The notes: generated from the letters alone by a model not told the origin. DNA of 64,000 nucleotides from Capsicum annuum (GCF_002878395.1 NC_061121.1:16065381-16129380); one strand, 5' to 3'; numbered from the stretch's first letter, positions 33,960 through 44,596 are shown. Made by a program: numbers and translations.

Positions 33960-36763
33960 TGTAACACCCCAAAAATAGGGCCTGAGACGTCACACAGTGC
34001 ATAGGACCACAAGTGATCCCAAGCTAACCCTTCTAATGGCATAACTCATAATCAACTGAATAAAATGGATAAATCTATTCAAAATTAGCGAAAGATAATT
34101 CTTTTCTGAATCTGATCAATACAAAACTGAATTTCACATAATTACAACTTTGCTTTTATAAAGAAAACTGAAAATGAATATATTAACTCTACTTACTGTC
34201 TATGAAGCCTCTACTAATGCTGACTATAGATAGCTAGGACGTGACCCCAACAACCAATAATTAATACATAAGAATAAGAAAGTAAAGAACAATAGTAAAT
34301 CTAACTGAAGTCTCCGAAATAGGATGACTCATCATCTGCTGGCTGGAATCTTCAACTGTCTGATTTTGACTGCACATACTACAACTTGTACCTACATTAT
34401 AAGACAATGTAGCACATAGACATATATGTGAATCAGTACTTTGAGGATGTACTGAATATATAGGGGTGAATGAAATAAGTAAACAATATCTTTACAATTT
34501 TATAAAATAATGCATGCTAAATGTAAATGACTCACACAAGCAGGAATATCTTGAAATAATAAAATCTGAAATAATAATAAGCAACTCATAGTTTATAAAT
34601 CTAGTGAGTCATAACATTTAGTTTTAAAAGTTGTACTTGTATTCCCTCTTTAAATCATACTATCTAAGTGTAGAAAGGACTCACTCTAAATTATGAATTC
34701 TGAAAGCTGAAATCGGAAGCTACTATCTTTCTTTAAAATATAATCTAAGTAAAACTTGTTAGCCTTTATACTTAGTTTTTCTAAAAGCTTTTCAGTCATT
34801 TCTTTTCTTTTAAAAATTAGAGACTTTGGGAATCTTGGAACTTTGGGACTTAGGGACTTTGGGGCTTTGAAAACTTTTGGACTTAGAGACTTAGGTTTTG
34901 AGAACTTGGAAAATCTTAAAACAATAACTTTCAAAACATGTATTTTTATATTAAGGAGAATAGGGGACTTCTTTTGAAACTTAGGGATTATAGAACTTTG
35001 GGAGTTTCTTCTAACCGACATAAACCATGTGAGCTGGCATAGAGTCCAACGTCTTTCCCACGTTGGGAAGAGTTGTTCTAACCTTTCCATCGGAATATAA
35101 ACTTAACTTAAGTGATCACTATCTTATCCCACTATGGGCAAATCATAAACCTACGATGGCACATAGTTCTGGGGAATGAGATCTTGGAATCATACCCAAC
35201 TCAGTGCTAAATACTACTCCCATACTTATTGCTCAGAACTTTTATAAAATCCACCTTAAAATAGCATAAGGGTTTATAATAAAAATCAATTAAGCCTCTC
35301 TCTGCTTTAAATCATGAACTTTTATAAAATCCACCTTAAAATAGCATAAGGGTTTATAATAAAAATCAATTAAGCCTCTCTCTGCTTTAAATCATGAACT
35401 ATATGAATAATGTGGATTCCTTATCTTAGGATAGGATCAAAAGATCAAATCTTGCTTATCAAAGCATGCTAAACATATAATTTTCTTGAAATATCAAAAC
35501 CCAATCTTAGGGCTTTAAGACCATGCTTCAAACTCATGTCAAAACATCATAATAATTATGCTTGTCAATGAACTCAATAATAATTTAACTCACAATCTGA
35601 AAATTTCTACAATAAGCGTGAAAATATGAGAATAGACATGAAATTTATCTTCAAAATCTCACAACATTCATAATCTTGTAAATAATAATAATGGGTATGA
35701 ATTCCAACTTAGAACTCATGTATAAACATTCAAAATCATAGCAAAACGTCATGCTCAACATGCTTCTTGAAAATACTTCAACACCATCAAAATAATAAGG
35801 CCAAGAATCTCAATATCATGCATCAACTTAATTGGGAAAATATGGAAAATCGCATTACATGCATAAATATGTGAAAATAGTCATGTAATTCAACATTCAA
35901 TCACTTGAACTCATAATCTTCAAACAATATAAATTGGGTATAAACCCTAACTTTAATTTCATTAGAAATCACATAAAATTTAGTAATTTATAAGTTACAA
36001 CAAGTTTTGGGCACAAGGACGAAAGGATTGTCCTTGTTGAAAAACTCCACATACCTTGGATGGAGAACTTTCTTTTGAGACTCTATTTGTGCTCTTGAAT
36101 GAAGATTCTTGAAGCTCTTGGTATAGGTATCTTAATTCTTGAATCAATTTAGAAAAACAATGGTGAAAATCTTGAGTTTCTTGAATATTGGGTCGAAACC
36201 CCAAGCTTTGTTCTTGAGAGAATTTGAGAGAAAGTGAGTATATTTTGGTTATTGAGGGCTGAATCTCATGTTTTTGGGGCTATTTAAGGGTGTTAAATGA
36301 CCCAAATACCCCTCTTGGATGCGGAGCTTGACAGCATAAAATTAAACTGGCGGGGATAGGCAAGGCACCGCGGGCTTATCGCCTCGGCTTACTGCCTCTT
36401 CACTAAAATGGCTGTAACTTTTCGCTCCGGTATCAGATTTTGGCGAAATTGGTATCGTTGGAAAGCTAATTCAACTATCTATAATTTGGTAGGTTTTGAG
36501 ATGAAAAATTCCATGTATATAAAAATTTATACATGTTTGAAATATACCCTTGTAGAATAGAATATCGAATTTTGGACGAGTCAAAGGATTTTAGCTCAAC
36601 TTGGCTCTAAATGACTTCTATGAATATTTTTCACCTCAAATGCAAATCAAACATGAGGATAAGGATCATGAAACTTATATTCACATGGGAATCACATAAT
36701 TTATAGCTTGTACATGTAAGAACAATGGTTCATAGACTTGCTCAAAAAATGTGGGGCATTACA
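33960..36763 (-). repeat. LTR of the nested Tekay relic
   Basis: On the minus strand it runs from TGTAATGCCCC (36,763) to GGGGTGTTACA (33,960), about 2,804 bp. Open frames inside (34,686-35,090, 34,756-34,977, 35,995-36,204) are LTR sequence with GACTTAGGGACTTTGGG-like repeats at 34,825-34,890, not genes. Confidence 0.82.
35236..35395. repeat. Perfect 80-bp tandem duplication in the relic LTR
   Basis: Two copies begin GAACTTTTATAAAATCCACC at 35,236 and 35,316. I see no difference between them, so the duplication is much younger than the LTR. Confidence 0.95.
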
Positions 36764-37053
36764 TTATCTCCCCCTTGGGAATATTCGTCCTCGAATATGG
36801 CTAATTAAGCTGAAAACACTAAGGAATCTAAGACTATACACTATCATGCACAACTCAAATAAACCAAATCACTGAATCTTGAACATAATTAGCTACTGAA
36901 CTGATCTGTGAGTACATGAATTCTCATGAACATAGTTATATAGCTGATATAGAGACAACAGTGTCAATTTATGAGTATCCATTACTTTACACTGGATCTG
37001 ATCTCATGAAAAAAAAATGAGAGGTTTATAATATGAAAACTTAGGGTATTACA

Positions 37054-38640
37054 CCAAGAGTTGCATATATGTGAATAATCTAAGAAGTGAGATTAAAGAA
37101 TAACCTTTTTCCCCTTGGGCAAAAGTTTTCAATTTCAAAAGTATAGCATTTGTAAAATAATTTTCTAAACTAAGTCTTGCCCATGAGGCAAGAATTGCAT
37201 ATATGTTAATAATCTAACCAGTACAATTAAAGAATAAATTTTTGTCTCTTGGGCAAAATTTTTCAATTTCAAAAATTTTCTAAACTAAGTCTTACCCATG
37301 AGGTAATAGTTGCATATATGTTAATAATCTAATCAGTTAAATTATAGAATAAAGTTTTGCCTCTTGGGCAATTTTTTTTAATTTTAACAGTATAACGTTT
37401 GTACAACAATTTTCTAAACTAAGTCTTGTCCATGAGGCAAGAGTTGCATAAATGTTAATATTCTAATCAGTGCAATTGAAGAATAAAGTTTTGCTTCTTG
37501 GGTAAAAATTTTCAATTTCAACAATTTTCTAAACTAAGTCTTGCCCATGAGGCAAGAGTTGCATATATGTTAATAATCTAATCAGTGCAATTAAAGAATA
37601 AAATTTTGCCTCTTGGGCAAAAGTTTTCAATTTCAACAGTATAGCATTTGTACAACAATTTTATAAACCAAGTCCAGCCCATGATGCAAGATTTGAATAT
37701 ATTTTAGTAATATAATTAGTGCAACTAAAGAATAAAGTTTTTCCTCTTGGGAAAAAGTTTTCAATTTCAACAATATAACATTTGTACAACACTTTTCTAA
37801 ACTAAGTCTTGCCCATGAGGCAAGAGTTGCATATATGTTAATAATCTAATCAATGCAATTAAAGAATAAATTTTTGCCTCTTGGGCAAAAGTTTTCAATT
37901 TCAATAATTTTCTAAACTAAGTCTTTCCCGTGAGGCAAGAGTTGCATATATGTTAATAATCTAATCAGTGCAATTAAAGAATAAAATTTTGCCTCTTGGG
38001 CAAAAGTTTTCAATTTCAACAGTATAGCATTTGTACAACAATTTTATAAACCAAGTCCAGCCCATGATGCAAGATTTGAATATATTTTAGTAATATAATT
38101 AGTGCAACTAAAGAATAAAGTTTTGCCTCTTGGGCAAAAGTTTTTAATTTCAACAGTATAACATTTGTACAACAATTTTCTAAACTAAGTCTTGCACATG
38201 AGGCAACAGTTGCATATATGTTAATAATTTAATCAGTGCAATTAAAGAATAAACTTTTTCCTCTTGGGCAAAAGTTTTCAATTTCAACAATTTTCTAAAC
38301 TAAGTCTTGCCCATGAGGCAAGAGTTGCATATATGTTAATAATCTAATTAGTGAAATTAAAGAATAAAGTTTTGCCTCTTGGGCAAAAATTTTCAATTTC
38401 AACAATATAACATTTGTACAATAATTTTCTAAACTAAGTCTTGCCCATAAGGCAAGATTTTTATATATGTTAATAATCTAGTCAGTGTGATTAAAGAATA
38501 AACTTTTGCCTCTTGGAAAAAAATTTTCAATTTCATCAATTTTCTAAACTAAGTATTGTCCATGAGGCAGGAGTTGCATATATGTTAATAATCTAATCAG
38601 TGCAATTAAAGAATAAAGTTTTGCTCCTTTTTTAAAAAAA
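37054..38640 (-). repeat. Hairpin-motif array in the mudrA intron, right part
   Basis: About 13 units alternate CTTGCCCATGAGGCAAGAGT and TTGCCTCTTGGGCAAAAGTT dyads. Two unit lengths occur: about 136 bp with a CAGTATAGCATTTGTACAAC insert and about 112-116 bp without it. A stretch from 37,546 to 37,800 recurs almost unchanged at 37,935-38,170, showing recent duplication of several units together. The whole array lies between the N-terminal exon and the catalytic exon of the transposase. Confidence 0.92.
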
Positions 38641-39070
38641 TTCAATTTCAGCAGTATAGCATTTGTACTAATCCTCATCGTCCCTCTTTATGTTTGTGTA
38701 AATGCCTGGATTGTTTTCTTTCATCATGTGAAGATATGATGGCAACCTATTGTTGTTCTCTTTCGTAGTTCCTCTTATCACCGTATAGGCATGTTGTATC
38801 GCTCACCATCCTTTGTTGTAAGATATGATTATTTCATATTTTATTCTTATTTTATCTACTATGAAGTTTGGTGTGATTACATTACTAGAGTCACGCACAA
38901 GCTCTAGTATGTTGTAACATATGACCTTTGATATCGCATTTTTGTGGTCGGATATTATGAAATCAATCAAGCAATTGTGAGCCTTTTCATATGTAGTAAC
39001 CTGAAAGAGCAAAGAATCGGCAATCTTCGAGTCATGTAACTGCCACACGCAGTTTTCGTCCAAACATCGC

Positions 39071-39489
39071 AGTGATTATCTTATTATGCTTGATTTGATA
39101 ACCTTAAATTAGATGTTGTATGTAATTGCAATGTGTGACATGCACGTCATCTTGTTTTGTTTGTCAATGAAGATCGACTTGACATTTACCTCATTCAAAG
39201 AGGCATTGTGTCTCAAGAGAGTAGTCTCGACATCAAGTATCCTGTTCTTTTTTGTCGTACCCTCTTAATCTTGGATGGCTGCCCCATTTCTTCAGCTATT
39301 TTAGCCTCCAATAGTGGTTCAATAACCATTAACTCATTATTTTTATTGATACTTTCAATTGATTGTCACATATTGTATTGCTCAATACTCATTTCTTTTT
39401 CATCCATTCCAAGAACAACCCTTGTGAAAAATTAAACAACAACAGATTACTAACAATTTAATTTAGAATGTATATCTTCAACAAGTAAA
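39071..39489 (-). other. Upstream part of the mudrA-like gene
   Basis: The minus strand shows coding-like words (KPLLEAKIAEEMGQPSKIKR, VRQKRTGYLMSRLLS) broken by stops. No domain was recognised. It probably contains N-terminal exons of the transposase. The open frame on the plus strand at 39,157-39,435 is its antisense. Confidence 0.35.
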
Positions 39490-39725
39490 ATCATTAAAGA
39501 GTAAGGAATAGTCAGCTATTGCTCATAGGGCATAACTGTCAAAGTCTTGTCTCTAGGGCAAGATTTATAGTTCATCTGCTAAATCATTACAAACTATGAA
39601 AGTGTCAACTCTTGCCCATGGGGCGTAACTGTCTAAGTCTTTCATCGGGGGCAAGAGTTATATGTCATATGCCAAATCATTACAGACTAAGGTAGTGTCA
39701 ACTCTTGCCTATGGGGTATAACTTA
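39490..39725 (+). repeat. Hairpin-motif repeats, last copy group
   Basis: Two units carry CTTGTCTCTAGGGCAAGATT (39,545) and CTCTTGCCCATGGGGCGTAA (39,608), then a third decayed pair near 39,700. They are in the plus-strand sense used in the ULP1 half. Confidence 0.85.
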
Positions 39726-39779
39726 AAATGTATGGCAGAATCTAAAGATGCTAAAATCGCAAATGAAACTACTAACTAA

Positions 39780-41035
39780 CACACACTATAGGGGTGATTC
39801 TGAGAGGATTGGTTACTGTAAAGATAGGGTATAAGTGATACAACATAGTTTATCATCTCAATACTCTGATAGCATGGCCTTGAAAAAGAATGATGCATTG
39901 ACTATTCTTGAGAAGTGGAGCAATATTGAAGATATCATGTTACAATAAAAATTCAGGGCTTTTTCTATAAGTTAGGTGATTCAAACCCCATGTATTTTAA
40001 TGCAGTTATGAAAGAAAAAAGTAACAAGAAGTAGATAGTAGAGCTTATTTCTTTAAATAGTGTTAAATTGGCAGATCCTGAGGATATTAAGCATGAGATT
40101 ATTAATTTTTACCAATCTTTAATGGAGTGTGCACTAACCAATACTATTGCAGTTAACAAACGATGATGGATTAAATGTTATGCGTGTTCAACAGTGAAGG
40201 AACCTTGTTAACAAAAGATGATGGATTAAATGTTATGCGTGTTCAACAATGAAGGAACCTTCATTTTTGTATAATGAAGTGAACTGTACAATAGTAACCT
40301 TGTTACCTAAAGTGTCAAATCCTACTACCATTAGAGAGTTTAAACCCCTTGCCTATTGCTCTATATTATACAAGCTAATAACTACGGTGCTCTCTCTTAG
40401 AATCAACAAGTTAGTGCTTCTTTAATCTCTAAAACATAGGCTGGATTCATCCGAGATAGAAAATGAGTTGACAATATTATAATTGTTCATGAATTGGTTA
40501 AAGCTCATAGTGGAAAAAATATCCTAGCTAGATGTATGTTAAAAGTGGATTTATAGAAGGCTTATGATACTGTAGATTGGGCCTATTTGAAGCATATCCT
40601 GATTGACCTGGGTTTTTCTTACAAGTTTATTGGATGGGTGAAGCATTGTGTAACCACTACTAGATTAGTGAAGTGGAATATTTAGATTGACCTTGGGTGT
40701 ATTTTGTACAAGCAAGTTAACGAAAGAAGAGATCATCTGTTCATGGAATGTAACTATACAAATGCAGTATGGAAGAGGTTGCTTTGCTGGCTAAATATTA
40801 CTCAACAACTATCTGCTATATGAGTCGCAATGAATGATAAGATTAAGCAGAGAATTAAAGGCAAGAGACACATAGCCCAAGTATGAAAACTGGTATAGAC
40901 TGAATTTATAAATGTAGTTTGGCATGAGAGAAATGCAAGGTTGTCCAACAAACTGAGGCAATTAGAGAAGCTTACAAGAAAGGTAGCTTTGTATTTTGTG
41001 TTCCAGCTATAGAAACAATCAAACTTAATTTTGTA
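39780..41035 (+). mobile_element. L1-type LINE remnant (RT and C-terminal zinc region)
   Basis: On the plus strand, broken frames give GDSNPMYFNAVMKEK, IVELISLNSVKLADPEDIKH, VTLLPKVSNPTTIREFKPLA and KAYDTVDWAYLKHILIDLGF. These are landmarks of the plant L1 linker and reverse transcriptase. Directly after CVTTTR (about 40,670) the sequence jumps to the C-terminal zf-RVT-like part, NERRDHLFMECNYTNAVWKR, then VVWHERNARLSNKLRQLEKL. The RT catalytic box and thumb are therefore deleted. A 55-bp tandem duplication (GTTAACAAA-GATGATGGATT at 40,152 and 40,207) lies within it. It is inserted in the Mutator-like element. Confidence 0.8.
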
Positions 41036-41430
41036 CTACCTTGACCTTATACGTTTGGTCTTCCCAAAAAATATTGCAATCAACGTTAACTCCCATATTA
41101 ACAGCCTTTCCCTCCAAGATTAAACCTTCACAACTACTCAAACACAATTATAATCGTAATAACAAACTCCCCACAACCTGTTTAACACAATTCCTCATCA
41201 TCTTCTAATGCTAATTATACCACTAGTTTGAAATACTTGGAACTAATTTCTTGTACCACCTTGACCTTATATGTTTGGTCTTTCCAAAATATGATACAAT
41301 CAACGCTAACTACCATATTAACGTCTCTCCCTCAAAGACCAACCCCCTCGCGACTACTCAAACATAATTAGAACCGCAATAACAAACTTTCCACAACCCG
41401 TTCGACCCAATTCCTTAATGGAAAATCTGT
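41031..41430. repeat. 220-bp tandem duplication
   Basis: Two copies begin ACCTTGACCTTATAYGTTTGG at 41,038 and 41,258 and run through AATCAACGYTAACT, CAACTACTC or CGACTACTC, and AATAACAAACT to the end of the second near 41,420. They differ at many bases, so the duplication is old. No coding sequence is visible. Confidence 0.8.
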
Positions 41431-41689
41431 TACTACAACAACAATATATCCCAACTTCAGCTTACATTCACCTCTCCAAAAATCAAATCAATATGCTAAT
41501 TATATAATGAGCTAAAATTACCACAATGCATCAATAAGATAAAATTACCGCAATGAATTTTGATGATGAAATTCATACCTGAAGAAACCTTATGGCTAAA
41601 GTCAATTCTGCGAATGTTTGAAAGTTGATTCTGGAATTCGGAAGAAAGAGAGGAAGAAAGAGATTTAACTGTGAATATTTTGGAGGAGG
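41431..41689 (-). other. Promoter-side region of the mudrA-like gene
   Basis: On the minus strand it is a CT-rich leader (CTTCCTCTCTTTCTTCC) next to the TIR, similar in style to the leader beside the left TIR. No start codon or TATA box could be fixed. Confidence 0.35.
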
Positions 41690-41790
41690 GTATTTTCGTC
41701 CCAAAAAAATGACTTTACAAGTAAAGGCTATTTTAACAAAGCTTTTTTATTTGAAGCTAAAATTTTAAAGCCGCCCTAATTTGGGTCTAT
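41690..41790 (-). repeat. Right terminal inverted repeat of the Mutator-like element
   Basis: Read on the minus strand it begins ATAGACCCAAATTAGGGCGG at 41,790 and continues through GGCTTTAAAATTTTAG, CAAATAAA and AAATAGCCTTTAC to GGGACGAAAATACCC. It matches the left TIR block by block. Confidence 0.75.
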
Positions 41791-41801
41791 TCTTGAGAAT
41801 A

Positions 41802-41885
41802 AGATCTACAACTTACAAATAATCGAAAATAAAACTAATCTTAAACACCCTAATCCTAATCTAATTCTAATCGTATATATTAAGA
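41802..41885. repeat. Flank copy related to 44,580-44,650
   Basis: GATCTACAACTTACAAATAA followed by TAAACACCCTAATCCTAATC and TAATTCTA repeats the sequence at 44,580-44,650 (GATCTACTAGTTACAAATAA, then the same CACCCTAATCC block). The two copies bracket the 1.5 kb TIR element and the foldback. Confidence 0.75.
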
Positions 41886-41898
41886 GGACAAAATAGGA

Positions 41899-43404
41899 AA
41901 AATTTTAATATGGGTGAGGCTCACCCAACAATAGTTGTGTGAGGCTCCTCTTAGCTTTTGACAAGTGTTTTTATGGGACCCTTTTGTCAACAAATGTTTC
42001 TCTACTTACATTTCCCTCTATTTCTTGGTTATATTTTACTGTTTTGTTTTTCTTTCTTCTTCTTCTTCTTTATTTTTTTTAAACATTGTCTCCTTATTTT
42101 ATATTTCAATCTTCTTCTTTTCTAACTTGTATTTTTAACTCTTTTTAGGAGAATTTTAGCCATAAAAAGTATAAATATTTAAAATATATATATTTTAAAA
42201 GTAAAAAATAATATTTAAAAATTTGATTTGTGTTTGATCATAAATATAAATCGAAGATATTTTTAAATTTTAGGAATAACTTACAATAAAAATATTTTTT
42301 GTACTTTTTTTGAAGTGAGGAATACAAAAATAACTTACAGTAAAATTATTTGAAGTGAGGAATACAAACGTAAAAATTTTTAACTGTAAAATTTATTTTT
42401 TACGAAAATAACTTACAGTAAAAAATTTTGTAAGTAAATTTTTTACAATAAGTGAGGAATACAAGAGTAAAAATTTTTTACAGTATGAAACGGATTACCT
42501 TTGCAATTAATTCTAAGGTATGATGAACAACTAATATAAAATGGATGAAGTAAGATTATCAAATCAATTTTATTTTAGATCTCCTAAACTTCTAACCCAC
42601 AACATTTATGGCTTCTTTTATCTCTCTGTTTGATTTATGTGATGAAATATTGAAAATTAGTAAAAGTGTAGAGAGTTAAATAAGAACGATTATCAAATAA
42701 GCGTTCTTATTTAAAAAATTTTACGGTAAAAATAATCATTTTTATTTTAAAAAATTTCTACTAATTTTTTTTTAAATAAGAACTAATAGATAACTTATTC
42801 AAAAAGAACGCTTTTACAGTAAGTTTCTTATTTAAAATTTTTTATCGTAAAAATTTTATAGTATGAAACTTATTTTTTACTGTAACTTACTGTAAAAAGA
42901 GGTCCTCTTTTTGAAAATGTTCACGCTTGTTTGTAAAATTTTCAAAAAGTTTTTAAGGATAAATTAGTAAACCTACCTTCTTATTTAAAATTTCTTAACA
43001 TCATGTAAAAAAGACTAACTAATATGAAACAGATAAAATATCAATTTTAAGAAGTTATCGATTAATTTTTACTTGTAGCTAAGCAATAGAAGAAACAAAA
43101 AATAAAAAAAAGTTCAAATTAATTAATAAACGGTAGATGTCAAATCTTCTAATTTATGCAGCAACGAGATGGCCATGACTATAATAATGAATTTATATTA
43201 ATTTATTTATGATTAATTAGGAGTTGTTAGAAAAAGAAAAAAAGTGAACAAAAAAGAAAGAATTGAAAAGATAAAATAAAATGAGAAAAATACGAAAAAG
43301 AGTGGCTGCCATGACTTTATGGATGAGAAATAAACACTTGTCATCCATAAGGACCCTCACACAACTTACACTATTTGAGTCTCATCCATAGTAAATTTTC
43401 CGAG
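41899..43404. mobile_element. Non-autonomous TIR element, 1.5 kb, 9-bp target duplication
   Basis: The left end reads AAAATTTTAATATGGGTGAG and continues with AGTTGTGTGAGGCTCCT and GACAAGTGTTT. The reverse complement of the right end reads AAAATTTACTATGGATGAG, AGTTGTGTGAGGGTCCT and TGACAAGTGTTT. The terminal inverted repeats are thus about 70-80 bp. Flanks AAAATAGGA (41,890-41,898) and AAAATAGGG (43,405-43,413) match at eight of nine bases. Length of TIR and duplication suggest a Mutator-type element. The interior is AT-rich with repeated AACTTACAGTAAAA words and no gene. Confidence 0.72.
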
Positions 43405-43614
43405 AAAATAGGGGAAATAACCGACCACAGAGCAAAAAAACAAAAAGGTAGAATAAGGCTAAGGCTATATATATGGCTATTTTTATTAACTAGTTTAATT
43501 TAACTGCGCATATAATTTTTTATTATTATTATTAATGTGAAGATTTTTGATGAAGTGTAAAAAGATCAAACCACTTCTGAAAGATCGTTCACACATTAAT
43601 ATAACTAGTTTAAC

Positions 43615-44468
43615 CGAACACGTGCCTCAGACGTGTAACGTTTGATCATCTAAAATTAAATAATTTTATCTATTGGAAAGATTTTTAATAAAGTATAAAG
43701 GCTTAAATCACTTTTCAAATATTCTTCACACTTTAATATAATATCTTTCTCTGTATCTTTCTCTGTTTATTAATTCAAGGTACAATTATTTTTTTCTTTT
43801 CTATATTTAAATTTTTTTCTTATTATTAAAATCAAATTTAAATGTGACTTTTTTTATATTTAGAATTAAATTTAGTTGAATTATAATTATTAAGTTAATA
43901 AAAAAATATTAATTGTCATTATTTCTGATGACTTCTAATAAGAAAATTTTATCATAAATATATTAAATTGATTTTCAACTCTTAAAAATTAGGGAAAAAT
44001 AGTGAAAAGACGATTTTGTGGATTATACATAGATATTGATTATTGATAATAGATATAGATTATCTATAATATATAATCTGTATGTATAATCTATAATCTA
44101 TATTCTATATCTATAATCTATAAACTATAATCTATAATCTAGCTATAATCTATAATATATTAAAAGTGTATAATATATTAAAAGTGTGAAGGGTTTTAGA
44201 ACTGTTACTTTAACTTTTTGCCCTTCTTTAAAAGTCTTTGCTTTGTATAAAATCATCTTTTAACAATTTTTTTTTTAATATTTAAGAGTTAAAAATTAAT
44301 AAAATATATTTATGATAAAAACTTTTTTATTAGAAGTAATCAGAATTAATGACAACTAATACTTTTCATTAGTTTAATAATTTTAAATCAACTAAATTTG
44401 ATTTTTAAAAAAATTATAAATTTAATTTTAAATGATCACACATTACATATATGAGGCACGTGCAGTTA
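43615..44468. repeat. Large inverted repeat (foldback) around a TATAGAT-type tract
   Basis: The left arm starts ACACGTGCCTCAGACGTGTA and runs to about 44,020. The right arm, read in reverse complement from 44,468, starts CTGCACGTGCCTCATATATG and passes the same blocks (TTTGATCATCTAAAATTAAA, AAATCAAATTTA, ATTAATTGTCATTATTTCTG, GACTTCTAATAA, TTATCATAAATATATT). The centre (44,025-44,165) is low-complexity ATCTATAATCTATA. The left arm has about 150 extra bases carrying the GATTTTTAATAAAGTATAAA block. The arms belong to the dispersed family at 15,630-16,230. Confidence 0.7.
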
Positions 44469-44596
44469 CAATAGTAAATTATAGATATGGATATAAATTA
44501 ATTATAGATATACCTTATAGATATTGATAGATTATATATATATTATTTTTAGAATAAATATAATGAGCGGTTTTTATTGATCTACTAGTTACAAAT

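Larger units (their letters stand above)
33960..37053 (-). mobile_element. Internally deleted Tekay/Del relic nested in the mudrA intron
   Basis: On the minus strand the relic begins TGTAATACCC (37,053) and ends GGGGTGTTACA (33,960). Flanks GCAAT (33,955-33,959) and CCAAG (37,054-37,058) fit a 5-bp duplication of GCAAG, the sequence expected in an intact unit of the host array. Inside, a complete LTR of about 2.8 kb covers 36,763-33,960. It is preceded by a polypurine tract (complement of 36,764-36,778) and by CGAGGACGAATATTCC, as in the full element. The 275 bp between the outer TGTAATACCC and the tract are the tail of the internal region. Nearly all of the 5' LTR and the internal region is missing. 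No coding sequence is left. Confidence 0.8.
31440..39070 (-). pseudogene. mudrA-like transposase of the Mutator-like element, decayed
   Basis: On the minus strand, the N-terminal MuDR-type domain lies at 39,060-38,665, with words TTYEKAHNCLIDFIISDHKN and IRIKYEIIISYNKGW and, after one stop, LPSYLHMMKENNPGIYTNIK. The MULE catalytic domain lies at 33,500-32,750: YGASIIGWTNGRPVIMVDAI holds the first Asp, SILLDHHPAIANAVANVYPK the second Asp, and MLTTNNVESMNAVLSKARQL the Glu. A SWIM-like end with GIPCTHAIAAIN lies near 31,850, where only the last Cys and His remain. A damaged zinc knuckle CSRCKKTKNN follows near 31,540. The intron between 38,665 and 33,500 holds a large hairpin array and a nested Tekay relic. 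Stops and a local duplication at about 33,350-33,390 inactivate it. Confidence 0.78.
16481..41790. mobile_element. Mutator-like element (~25 kb) with ULP1-like and mudrA-like genes
   Basis: Both ends carry long terminal inverted repeats. Inside are a plus-strand ULP1-like gene (about 23.6-29.9 kb) and a minus-strand mudrA-like transposase (about 39.1-31.4 kb), converging tail to tail. ULP1-carrying Mutator elements are a known plant group (Kaonashi in Arabidopsis, similar ones in melon), and this gene pair fits it. The element is enlarged by hairpin-motif arrays and nested insertions: a SINE, a Tekay relic, an L1 remnant and captured gene pieces. All genes are broken, so it could move only with help from another copy. 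I did not find a clear 9-bp target duplication, and the outer limits could be off by 10-30 bp. Confidence 0.78.

Noticed and set aside
34686..35090. 134-codon minus-strand frame and its plus-strand partner
   Set aside because: Both lie in the LTR of the Tekay relic. The repeated Leu-Gly-Asp-Phe or Lys-Ser-Leu-Ser-Pro peptides come from a GACTTTGGG-type short repeat.
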